Assembly: GCA_041859045.1 (NCBI GenBank)
Contig: JBHELB010000068.1
Location: 12,516 to 76,515, forward strand
From: JBHELB01 sp041859045
GTDB lineage: Bacteria > Hydrogenedentota > Hydrogenedentia > Hydrogenedentales > SLHB01
Direction of reading: 5' to 3'
Length of the DNA stretch: 64,000 nucleotides
A program made the translations under genes and the position numbers. How positions within the stretch are numbered: the first letter of the stretch is position 1; each line of letters begins with the position of its first letter. The notes under the pieces are model-generated. The model saw nothing but the letters and a program-made list of their open reading frames with translations. It did not search any database and was not told the origin of the DNA. Positions 8,798 through 15,699 of the stretch are shown here, piece by piece.

Positions 8798-8980
8798 GAA
8801 CATGTCCTCCCTTCCCGTCCAGGTTTCGCAAACGCAACCCCGCCGGGAATTTTCTCAGTATGGTATGTCGTGAGCCATCGTAGATCAATTTGCGAAAATG
8901 GAGAGCCCGCTCGAGTGGGGTCTCGATGAAACGAAGATGCGTCGAGGATAGCGCCAGAAATCACGGCGCGTGCGGACGGC

Positions 8981-9196
8981 CTACGCTTTGTGCGGGATGT
9001 TTTTGACGAAATTCCCGAGCGTTACCGCAGCGGAGCAGGTGATCTCGCTGGCGCGGGCGGAGAAGATTTCGACTTGGGCCTCGGTCAGGCAGACCGGGCA
9101 GTAGGAATGGGTGATTGCGCCGGAGAGCGCCCCGGACGGACGCCGCCAGGCATTGTCGAGTCGAACACGCTTGCACTTACAGCACTGAATTGTCAT
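8981..9196 (-). CDS. Small four-cysteine zinc-ribbon-like protein
   Basis: This 71-residue protein starts MTIQCCKCKRVRLDNAW and has a second pair in SYCPVCL, a likely zinc site. Similar short CxxCK(K/R)(I/V)R modules occur as stand-alone proteins and attached to signalling domains in many environmental bacteria, without a defined function. The ATG at 9196 was chosen because GGAGG lies eight bases upstream; an upstream in-frame ATG at 9217 has no such site. The 183 bases between it and the lipoprotein gene show no clear gene. Confidence 0.65.
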   Translation of the reverse strand: MTIQCCKCKRVRLDNAWRRPSGALSGAITHSYCPVCLTEAQVEIFSARASEITCSAAVTLGNFVKNIPHKA

Positions 9197-9268
9197 CCTT
9201 GACACCTCCATGCCCAATCTACACTATCGACAGAAGCGCCAGGAACTTGAATGGAGAGGAAACGCCGC

Positions 9269-9682
9269 ATGTATCCCCATTGCCCCCAATTGCCGGAAAA
9301 CGAGAAAGACTGGTTTCAGGCCTTGATCGATCTTGCCCGTTACCTACGCAGTCCCGAGGGTTGTCCCTGGGACCGCGAACAAACCTCCAACGACTTCGCC
9401 CGTTTCGCCCGGGAAGAGTCCGACGAAATGGTTGAGGCCTTCGCCGGTAACGACACGGCGCATGCCCGCGAGGAACTCGGCGACGTGCTGTTCTGCCTGC
9501 TCGGCGCGGCCGCCGCCGCCGAGGCCGAAGGCCGTTTCACCCTGGAAGACCTGCTCCGCCTCACCCACGAGAAAATGATCCGCCGCCACGACCACGTCTT
9601 CGGCGAACAACGCGCCTCGACGCCAGAAGAAGCCATCGCCATGTGGAATAAGATCAAGGACAGGGAGAAGAAAACGAAGTAG
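9269..9682 (+). CDS. mazG: MazG-type nucleotide pyrophosphohydrolase (single domain)
   Basis: MazG enzymes hydrolyse NTPs or dNTPs to monophosphate and pyrophosphate, cleaning nucleotide pools. The 137-residue product has the family signature: LRSPEGCPWDREQT, the metal-binding pair EESDEMVEAF and EELGDVLFCLL, and KMIRRHDHVFGEQ near the end. It holds one MazG domain, about half of the E. coli two-domain enzyme. GGAGAGG lies nine bases before the ATG at 9269, which decides the start against the ATG at 9251. Its product ends in a Lys-rich tail. Confidence 0.92.
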   Translation: MYPHCPQLPENEKDWFQALIDLARYLRSPEGCPWDREQTSNDFARFAREESDEMVEAFAGNDTAHAREELGDVLFCLLGAAAAAEAEGRFTLEDLLRLTHEKMIRRHDHVFGEQRASTPEEAIAMWNKIKDREKKTK

Positions 9683-9744
9683 ACAGGGCAAAGAACTGAA
9701 AAAGCGCGGGGATGCCTAGGTTGTTCGGCCAGAATCTTTGCCGC

Positions 9745-9819
9745 CATGGTCTCGGTGTGATGAAAAGTTCGAAGGAACTCGAAATCCACCGGTGAAGATT
9801 CCCGCAGCGAGTAGTTCAT
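9745..9819 (-). pseudogene. Remnant of a second GNAT acetyltransferase copy
   Basis: The first 25 codons after an ATG at 9819 (NYSLRESSPVDFEFLRTFHH) match the N-terminus of the complete GNAT gene upstream (DYSLRESRPADFEFLRTLHH). Beyond 9745 the similarity stops and the frame reads through unrelated sequence antisense to mazG. This looks like the 5' stub left after a tandem duplication and deletion. An AAGGGA element stands about 13 bases before the ATG. Confidence 0.7.
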
Positions 9820-9838
9820 GTCTATTCACGTTCCCTTT

Positions 9839-10285
9839 TTACTCGCCCGCTGCTGGTAGTCTCGACATGTAGAAACAAGTAGCGTCCTCGCTATCCACCT
9901 CAAAGTCGAGGCGCTCGTAAAGGCGTCGTGCGGGGTTTGTTTTGAATACGCGGAGCGTGACGGGAAGGCGCGAGTCGTGGGCTTCTTGCAGCAGCGCCGT
10001 CAGTATCGCCGAACCGATGCCCTTCCCCTGAAACTCGGGAAGAATAAAAAGGTCTCTCAGCAATATTCCGCCGTCTTTCTGTTGAACGGTGATCTGTCCA
10101 ATGTCTTGGCCGTTGAAAACAATAATCGAAGGCGGCGTATCCGCGATGCTCTGCCGGACGAATTCGTCTTGCCTTTCTTCGTCCCACCCCCATATCGCGT
10201 CGACATAGGTCCGCATTACGGCGTGATGTAGCGTTCGAAGAAACTCGAAGTCCGCCGGTCTCGATTCACGTAGCGAGTAGTCCAA
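9839..10285 (-). CDS. GNAT-family N-acetyltransferase
   Basis: This 148-residue protein has the GNAT fold signatures: the beta-strand LRDLFILPEFQGKGIGSAIL with the Q-G-K-G-I-G acetyl-CoA pyrophosphate loop, followed by NPARRLYERLDFEVDSED. The substrate is unknown. The preferred start is the TTG at 10285, since the 25-codon stub downstream aligns from exactly this residue and GGCGGAG lies about seven bases upstream. The longer frame to 10501 runs through repeat sequence. A TTG start suggests modest expression. Confidence 0.82.
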   Translation of the reverse strand: MDYSLRESRPADFEFLRTLHHAVMRTYVDAIWGWDEERQDEFVRQSIADTPPSIIVFNGQDIGQITVQQKDGGILLRDLFILPEFQGKGIGSAILTALLQEAHDSRLPVTLRVFKTNPARRLYERLDFEVDSEDATCFYMSRLPAAGE

Positions 10286-10384
10286 GCGCGCTCCGCCTTT
10301 CTTGATTCGATTGCGCGAAGTATACCACGCCGCCCGCGCCGCGCACCGGGCGTCCCCTGTCGTTTTCGGCGGACAAAACGCCTC

Positions 10385-10444
10385 GAATCCGCGAAGCGGA
10401 TGATGGAGCGTAGCCCAGGGTGGAGCGGAACGGAACCCTGGGTT
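10385..10444 (+). repeat. REP-like palindromic repeat, copy 1
   Basis: This segment contains a small palindrome ATCCGCGAAGCGGAT (10387-10401) and a larger stem pairing CCCAGGGT (10414-10421) with ACCCTGGG (10435-10442). The whole unit, CGTAGCCC-x-GG-x-TGGA ... GGAACCCxGGG, recurs in reverse orientation at 10566-10640. It sits in the 588-base gene-free stretch between the GNAT gene and the BtrH-like gene. Such units resemble dispersed intergenic repeats, but family membership cannot be tested here. Confidence 0.6.
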
Positions 10445-10522
10445 AGCATCCTTCAGACAGAGAACCCGCGCAGCGGGTGTAAGAATCGCCTTCTTTCTCA
10501 AATGAATACCCCATTTTCTGAC

Positions 10523-10548
10523 ACCCCGTTCCGGGGTTCTTTTTTTTT
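10523..10548 (+). terminator. Terminator-like hairpin with T-run next to a G-run
   Basis: ACCCCG (10523-10528) pairs with CGGGGT (10532-10537), then TC and nine T bases follow to 10548, as in an intrinsic terminator. Immediately afterwards come eleven G bases (10549-10559). No plus-strand gene nearby clearly needs it; mazG ends 840 bases upstream. The mononucleotide runs are prone to slippage. Confidence 0.4.
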
Positions 10549-10565
10549 GGGGGGGGGGGAGGGCA

Positions 10566-10640
10566 TCCCCCGGGTTCCACTGCGCGGCTGCGCCGCTCCA
10601 TTCCAGCCGGGGCTACGTTCTGCCATCCGCTTCGCGGATT
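10566..10640 (-). repeat. REP-like palindromic repeat, copy 2 (inverted)
   Basis: Read on the minus strand, this unit starts with the palindrome ATCCGCGAAGCGGAT and continues with CGTAGCCCCGGCTGGA and ends GGAACCCGGGG, matching copy 1 (10385-10444) with divergence and a longer middle. The two copies form an inverted pair about 120 bases apart around the T/G tract. Confidence 0.6.
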
Positions 10641-10707
10641 AGAGTAAAACCTTTCCGCGACACAGCCCCCTGAGCCCTTTTCTGAAGGGTATCCGCGATT
10701 TGGACAT

Positions 10708-10737
10708 TTGACAATCCGTTCATGTCTCGCATATAAG
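10708..10737 (+). promoter_or_regulatory. Near-consensus sigma-70 promoter
   Basis: TTGACA at 10708-10713 and TATAAG at 10732-10737 are separated by 18 bases. This gives the best promoter seen in the window. It would start a transcript near 10744 with a 5' leader of about 130 bases ahead of the gene at 10874. Confidence 0.7.
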
Positions 10738-10873
10738 GGATCCAGGTACTGGAAGGGTGCCTCCCGGCCTGCGGAAAGGACTTAGTCCGCCTCCATCTTA
10801 CAAGCGAAAGAGACGAATCTTCTTTTCAGTCCGCGTGGGCAGGCTCCGGACGCAAACGAAAGGAAGGTTTATT

Positions 10874-12139
10874 ATGGTCCGCTTTCTTCCCCCCCAACCG
10901 CATCTCGAGCACCTTAAGCGCCAAGCGAAGGCCCTTCAAAAGGCCCACCGAGACAAAGAACCCGAGGCCTGCGCGGTGCTGCGTCATCTGCATCGCTTTC
11001 GCAACGCCACGGACGAACATATCTTCTCGAGCACCGTCCCGCTAACGGATGTGCAGTTCGCTTTGGCGATGGAGTATGGCTTTGCGGACTGGCAAGAGCT
11101 TCGCGATACCGTGGTCCGCCTTCAGCCTGCGGAGGACTATGCGCCGGACGCAGAAGGCGATGCGCTGGTCCTTCCCAACCCGCCAGCGGGCCTCGGGGGA
11201 CCTCGTTGGTTCCCTTCCGCGTTGAGTCTTGCACTCTCCTATCTGGGAGCCGATGTAGACCCCGCCACTGTCGCCGGCGACAGTGGCCTGGCCTTTATTC
11301 TCCAAGCCGATAGCCTCCATCACCCCTTCGAAAACAACCTCCGGCAATTAGACATCGGCTGGTGGCCGATGGACAGTTGGGGAACAGAGCTGCGCTTGGG
11401 CTTTTTGGGGCAGGCGACGGGCATCGGCCTTCGGGCGCTGCCGAGCGATATGAAGGAGTATCGCGCCGACCCGGCGCTGCACTATCGTAAGTACCACGAG
11501 GCCGAGGTGACCGCGTCTCTGCGGGCCGGACGCCCGGCCATTGCCATAGCGCTGGATATCCACGTCGTCTTCGGCGGAGACGGAGGCAATCCGCCGCTGC
11601 TGGGGCAACTCACGTGCGTGACCAAGGCGGATCTCCAGCGGCTGGGCTCTTTTCCCTGGGGCTTTATCGTGTTGGAGGAGCCGGGCGAACCCATGAACCG
11701 CCGAGAGATCGATAGGGCCGCACTTGGCTTCGCCGTTCGATTGGGTCGCGACGAGGTTGACTTGGGCCATCTGCCCGGCAAATCCGCGGGCGTACGTTCC
11801 TGGGAGCTGTGGATGGCCCAACTCAGGGACCCTGAGTTGTGTGGACCGCACTTTTACCATGCGAACGTGCTGGGTCATCTCTGGCAGAACCGCGATGCGG
11901 CAATAGCCTACCTCAAAGCGGTGGCTGAACGTCACGGGGAATCCGCCGCCCCACGGCTCCTCAATGCGGTCCGGACTTACGAGAAGGTGATCGAGGAAAT
12001 CAAGAAGACAAACACGAGCAAAGAAGCGTTCGCTACCGATGACGGGCGCGTCGAACTCGCGAAACACATCGAGCGAATGGCGGACCTTGAGTCCCAAGCC
12101 ACCGCCGAGGTCGAGCAGGCGCTGAAGATGATGAGGTGA
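10874..12139 (+). CDS. BtrH/C39-like domain protein with ankyrin-associated N-terminus
   Basis: The 421-residue protein starts at the ATG at 10874, with AAAGGAAGG nine bases upstream. The first 90 residues (LEHLKRQAKALQKAHRD ... LAMEYGFADWQELRD) match a helical domain commonly found ahead of ankyrin repeats. Residues of about 100-330 recall the papain-like BtrH/C39 fold: PSALSLALSYLGADVDPAT, ASLRAGRPAIAIALDIHVVF and WGFIVLEEPG. The cysteine expected in the first block is replaced by Ser or Ala, so peptidase or acyltransferase chemistry is doubtful. The last 80 residues form helices with no recognised motif. No signal peptide is seen, so it is probably cytoplasmic. Function is unknown. A strong promoter lies at 10708. 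Confidence 0.7.
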   Translation: MVRFLPPQPHLEHLKRQAKALQKAHRDKEPEACAVLRHLHRFRNATDEHIFSSTVPLTDVQFALAMEYGFADWQELRDTVVRLQPAEDYAPDAEGDALVLPNPPAGLGGPRWFPSALSLALSYLGADVDPATVAGDSGLAFILQADSLHHPFENNLRQLDIGWWPMDSWGTELRLGFLGQATGIGLRALPSDMKEYRADPALHYRKYHEAEVTASLRAGRPAIAIALDIHVVFGGDGGNPPLLGQLTCVTKADLQRLGSFPWGFIVLEEPGEPMNRREIDRAALGFAVRLGRDEVDLGHLPGKSAGVRSWELWMAQLRDPELCGPHFYHANVLGHLWQNRDAAIAYLKAVAERHGESAAPRLLNAVRTYEKVIEEIKKTNTSKEAFATDDGRVELAKHIERMADLESQATAEVEQALKMMR

Positions 12140-12191
12140 GGCACAGAGCTGTGCCGCACTGACGCACGCCACGCATTATGTCGTGGAGATC

Positions 12192-12227
12192 ACCGGGGGA
12201 AACTCTTTTCAAGAAGTTTCCCCCGGT
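12192..12227. terminator. Bidirectional terminator-like hairpin of the G5A3 repeat family
   Basis: ACCGGGGGAAACT (12192-12204) pairs perfectly with AGTTTCCCCCGGT (12215-12227), followed by TTTG. It lies between two convergent genes, so it can stop transcription from both. Closely related hairpins occur at 25253 and 25351, suggesting a dispersed family. Confidence 0.75.
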
Positions 12228-12237
12228 TTGACTGCAT

Positions 12238-13677
12238 CTAGTAGCGGTAGTGTTCGGGCTTGAAGGGGCCTTCGACGGGGATGCCGAGGTAGTCGGCTTG
12301 GGTCTGGGTCAGTTTGGTGAGTTTCACGCCGAGTTTGCCAAGGTGCAACGCCGCGACCTCTTCGTCGAGTTTCTTGGGCAGGGTGTAGACCTTGCCGATC
12401 TCGTACTTTTCGGTCTCGGTCTTGAGCGAGATCTGCGCCAGGGTCTGGTTCGTGAAGCTGTTAGACATCACGAACGACGGGTGGCCGGTGGCGCAGCCGA
12501 GGTTCACCAAACGGCCACGGGCGAGCACGATGATCGAGCGGCCGTCGGGGAACACGAATTTGTCGACCTGCGGCTTGATGTTGAGTTCTTTCGCGCCGGA
12601 CTTTTCTTCCAGCCAAGCGATGTCGATCTCGGAATCGAAATGCCCGATGTTGCACACGATCGCCTCGTCTTTCATCTTCATCATGTGCTCGCCGCGGATC
12701 ACGTCGCAGCAGCCGGTCGTCGTGACGAACACGTCGCCGAGCGGCGCGGCCTCTTCCATCGTGGTGACCTGGTAGCCTTCCATGCAGGCCTGGAGCGCGC
12801 AGATGGGGTCGATCTCGGTGATGATGACGCGCGCACCGAGACCCCGCATCGCCTGGGCGCAGCCCTTGCCGACGTCGCCGTAGCCGCACACGACGACGAC
12901 TTTGCCCGCAACCATCACGTCGGTGGCGCGCTTGATGCCGTCGGCGAGCGATTCGCGGCAGCCGTAGAGGTTGTCGAACTTCGATTTCGTCACGGAGTCG
13001 TTGACGTTGATCGCGCGGGTGAGCAGCGCGCCCTTTTGCATCATCTGGTAAAGGCGATGCACGCCGGTCGTGGTCTCTTCGGAGACGCCGATCCAGTGCT
13101 TCACCACTTCGTGCCAGTGGTTCGGGGTCTTGGCGTGAACGGCGTGGAGCAACTCGTCGATGATCGCGATCTCTTTGTTATCGCGGCAGACCGGGGGCAG
13201 CGCGCCGTGCTTGGCGAAGTGGTCCTCGAACTCGTAGCCGCGGTGAATGAGCAGCGTCGCGTCGCCGCCGTCATCGACGATGAGGTTCGGGCCCGAACCG
13301 TCGGGCCAGGTCAGCGCCATCTCCGTGCACCACCAGTACTCCTCGAGGGTTTCGCCCTTCCACGCAAACACCGGCACGCCCGCCGCGGCGATCGCCGCCG
13401 CCGCATGGTCTTGCGTCGAGTAAATATTGCAGCTCGCCCAGCGCACGTCCGCGCCGAGCGCCGTTAAGGTTTCGATCAGCACCGCGGTCTGAATGGTCAT
13501 GTGCAGCGAACCGGAGACCTTCGAGCCCTTAAGCGGCTGTTGTTTCGCATATCGCTCGCGGATGGCCATCAGGCCGGGCATTTCCTTCTCTGCCATATCA
13601 ATTTCTTTGCGGCCCCATTCGGCCAAGCTCATATCGGCGACCTTGTACTTCAGACTCTTCTCAATCGTGACGGACAT
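12238..13677 (-). CDS. ahcY: S-adenosylhomocysteine hydrolase
   Basis: AhcY splits S-adenosylhomocysteine reversibly to adenosine and homocysteine with bound NAD, relieving product inhibition of methyltransferases. The 479-residue protein carries the whole family set: KVSGSLHMTIQTAVLIETL, CNIYSTQDHAAAAIA, the long insert of the bacterial/plant type, NVNDSVTKSKFDNLYGCRES, the NAD fold GYGDVGKGCAQAM, and the C-terminal PFKPEHYRY. The start at 13677 lies inside the end of the upstream regulator gene (17-base overlap), with GGGAGAACG before the ATG, so its translation is probably coupled to that gene. Confidence 0.97.
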   Translation of the reverse strand: MSVTIEKSLKYKVADMSLAEWGRKEIDMAEKEMPGLMAIRERYAKQQPLKGSKVSGSLHMTIQTAVLIETLTALGADVRWASCNIYSTQDHAAAAIAAAGVPVFAWKGETLEEYWWCTEMALTWPDGSGPNLIVDDGGDATLLIHRGYEFEDHFAKHGALPPVCRDNKEIAIIDELLHAVHAKTPNHWHEVVKHWIGVSEETTTGVHRLYQMMQKGALLTRAINVNDSVTKSKFDNLYGCRESLADGIKRATDVMVAGKVVVVCGYGDVGKGCAQAMRGLGARVIITEIDPICALQACMEGYQVTTMEEAAPLGDVFVTTTGCCDVIRGEHMMKMKDEAIVCNIGHFDSEIDIAWLEEKSGAKELNIKPQVDKFVFPDGRSIIVLARGRLVNLGCATGHPSFVMSNSFTNQTLAQISLKTETEKYEIGKVYTLPKKLDEEVAALHLGKLGVKLTKLTQTQADYLGIPVEGPFKPEHYRY

Positions 13678-14464
13678 TACTCGTTCTCCCTTTCTTCAGC
13701 GCCGCGCCCGCGGCGGGTTTTGTGGATTTTGTTTCAGCCGGAAGTTCACATAGCGGCACGGGCCGCTCGATGCCTCGAAAACTGACGGTCGCGCGACGCA
13801 CGGGTTTCGGTGCATTCTCGCCTGCGGCGTCCAGGACGGCCTGTGTGGCGGCGATGCCGCTCTTGGTTTCCGACTCCGCCCAGCCCAGGGTCAGAAACGC
13901 GATATTCACCACCTCGCCCATGATGTCTGGGCGCGCATACTCGGGGTGCCCGACGGACCCCAGATACACCAACCCCGCGCTGAGGCCCAGTTTCAGGTCT
14001 TCGGCGGTGATGGCTTTCGCACGCAGGGCCGTCTGCAGCGCGCGCGCGGCATGGCCTGGTCCCGAGAAAAAGCACAGATATTGATCGCCCATATATTTGA
14101 TCGGCACCCCCCCGTGACGCTGCGTGGTCTCGGTGAGGGTGAAGAACAGGCCATTGGCCCACGCCGCGAAGTCGCGCGGTTCCATGTGCAACGATTTCTC
14201 GTACGCGCCCTGAACGCTCGATACCAGCACCGTGGCTTCGAAGACGTCTTTCGAATCGGCCTCGTCCGCGAGCAGCCAGTCCGCCGACACGCCCAGCAGC
14301 CGCGCCAACGGCGCGACGACGGCGATGTCCGGGGCGTTTTCGCCGCGTTCCCACTTCGAGACCGCCTGCGGGCTGATGCTCAGGGCGTTGGCCACGTCCT
14401 GCTGTTTGAGTCCGCGCTTCTCCCGCTGCGAGCGGATGCGAGCGCCGAGATCGCGCAGATTCAT
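13661..14464 (-). CDS. XRE-family HTH fused to a degenerate class III cyclase-like domain
   Basis: Residues 1-62 form an XRE/Cro helix-turn-helix (RIRSQREKRGLKQQDVANAL, ISPQAVSKWERG). Residues of about 70-235 align to the class III adenylate/guanylate cyclase homology domain: EATVLVSSVQGAYEK, GGVPIKYMGDQYLCFFSG, LKLGLSAGLVYLGSVGHPEYARPDIMGEVVNIAFLT. The first metal-binding Asp is replaced by Ser and the GDxVN aspartate by Glu, while the YMGD aspartate remains, so nucleotide binding without cyclisation is more likely. The start at 14464 has AGGA nine bases upstream. The gene overlaps ahcY by 17 bases, which suggests that it regulates ahcY or senses an adenosine nucleotide. This is inference. 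Confidence 0.8.
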   Translation of the reverse strand: MNLRDLGARIRSQREKRGLKQQDVANALSISPQAVSKWERGENAPDIAVVAPLARLLGVSADWLLADEADSKDVFEATVLVSSVQGAYEKSLHMEPRDFAAWANGLFFTLTETTQRHGGVPIKYMGDQYLCFFSGPGHAARALQTALRAKAITAEDLKLGLSAGLVYLGSVGHPEYARPDIMGEVVNIAFLTLGWAESETKSGIAATQAVLDAAGENAPKPVRRATVSFRGIERPVPLCELPAETKSTKPAAGAALKKGRTSNVRHD

Positions 14465-14572
14465 GGCCGGAATTCCTGTGCGGTATTGCTTCTGGAAGTC
14501 ATGACACAAGTCTAACGTCTTTCCGGGGGCGTGGACAATGGCGGGGCGGTTGACTGGGGATCGCGCCGGGGT

Positions 14573-15475
14573 TTAGCGCACGGCGCGGCGGTCGACGTAG
14601 ATGCCGCCGCCCTGCGACTCGAGGGCCTTGTGACGCACGCGCGACAAGATCTCAAAAAGGTGCTGGGCGGTTGTGCTCACGGTGCGCTCGCACAGGGTGA
14701 CGCACAGCAGGACATCGACCGGCACATTGTCCTGCGGGCGCTGATTGCGCTGGGTATCCGGTGTCTGGCACAACTGGGGCGATTGGGTGCGCCACGCGAG
14801 GCTGACGCCCGCGCAGTAGGCTTGCGCGGTCTCTTGAGGCAAGAACGTCACAAAATGGCCGCCCCCCATATGGCCAACAAAGGCGCTGTCGCCCAATGTA
14901 CCTGCCTCTTTTTTCAGAAGCTCGCCAAGAAGGCAGATCGCTTTGCGTCGGGCTTCGTTGCCATATCGGTAGGCAAATTCGCGGATACCAACGACTTCAG
15001 AATAGACCAAGGCAAAAACGTCGCCCGAACTGATCCGGCGCTGCAACTCGCGCTTCGTGCTGTCCGCGCCGTGAAGACCGGTAATGGGATCCGCCCCGGT
15101 TGCGTCCGCGTTGGCACGCAGCAGGGCCTCGACGCGCTGGACTAAGTTGTTTGGATTAAACGGCTTAGTGATGTAATCATCGGCGCCCTGGGCAAGGCCG
15201 TGAAAAACCTCTTCGTCGCTGTTCATCGCGGAAAGAATCAAGATGGGGAGGGTATAAAGTTCCGGATCCCGCCGAATTCTGCGACACACCTCGAACCCGG
15301 AGATCACCGAAAGCATAACGTCTATCAGCACGAGGTCACAGTGTTCAGTTCGGGTAATGTCGATCACCTTGTCGCCTGTGGCAACCACGATACATTGGTG
15401 TCCTGCCGCCGTCAGATGCCGTTGAAGGACATCGACGGTCGCAGGGTCATCGTTCGCAATGAGAATCTTGGCCAC
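14573..15475 (-). CDS. Response regulator with degenerate GGDEF output
   Basis: Residues 1-120 are a complete receiver: acidic pair D9-D10, phospho-acceptor D52 in LVLIDVML, S82 and K104 in YITKPF. Residues of about 128-300 follow the GGDEF fold (ADPITGLHGADSTKREL, GIREFAYRYGNEARR), but the signature reads MGGGHFVTFLP, so the catalytic DEF is lost and no diguanylate cyclase activity is expected. The start is GTG at 15475 with GGGGAG upstream. A TTGACA -35 element lies at 15535-15540. No histidine kinase is adjacent. It stands 108 bases upstream of the XRE-cyclase gene on the same strand. Confidence 0.85.
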   Translation of the reverse strand: MAKILIANDDPATVDVLQRHLTAAGHQCIVVATGDKVIDITRTEHCDLVLIDVMLSVISGFEVCRRIRRDPELYTLPILILSAMNSDEEVFHGLAQGADDYITKPFNPNNLVQRVEALLRANADATGADPITGLHGADSTKRELQRRISSGDVFALVYSEVVGIREFAYRYGNEARRKAICLLGELLKKEAGTLGDSAFVGHMGGGHFVTFLPQETAQAYCAGVSLAWRTQSPQLCQTPDTQRNQRPQDNVPVDVLLCVTLCERTVSTTAQHLFEILSRVRHKALESQGGGIYVDRRAVR

Positions 15476-15510
15476 TACCTCTACTCCCCAGGCAGATCAT
15501 CCCTCCTTTA

Positions 15511-15540
15511 ACAGTAGCAACAGCGACTGAATTCTGTCAA
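15511..15540 (-). promoter_or_regulatory. Promoter of the response-regulator gene
   Basis: On the minus strand, TTGACA (15540-15535) is a perfect -35 element and TACTGT (15516-15511) a weak -10 after 18 bases. The gene starts at 15475. Confidence 0.45.
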
Positions 15541-15624
15541 GAAAACGGATCGCATTTTTGTCTTGTCGGCATAAAGAGTACCTGTCCGACAATTCCGGGC
15601 CCACGCTCGGTGCGGAACTTTTTC

Positions 15625-15652
15625 TTGCATTCGGGGTTCCATGCGGTACAAT
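15625..15652 (+). promoter_or_regulatory. Promoter of the EF-hand repeat gene
   Basis: TTGCAT (15625-15630) and TACAAT (15647-15652) are spaced by 16 bases. They would give a leader of about 40 bases before the ATG at 15700, which has AGAGGAGGA upstream. Confidence 0.55.
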
Positions 15653-15699
15653 GGTTTCACTGTGGGGCATGAACCTGCGGGGCAGAGGAGGACTTCGAA

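Noticed and set aside
12250..13467. 405-residue open frame on the plus strand
   Set aside because: Antisense shadow of the highly conserved ahcY.
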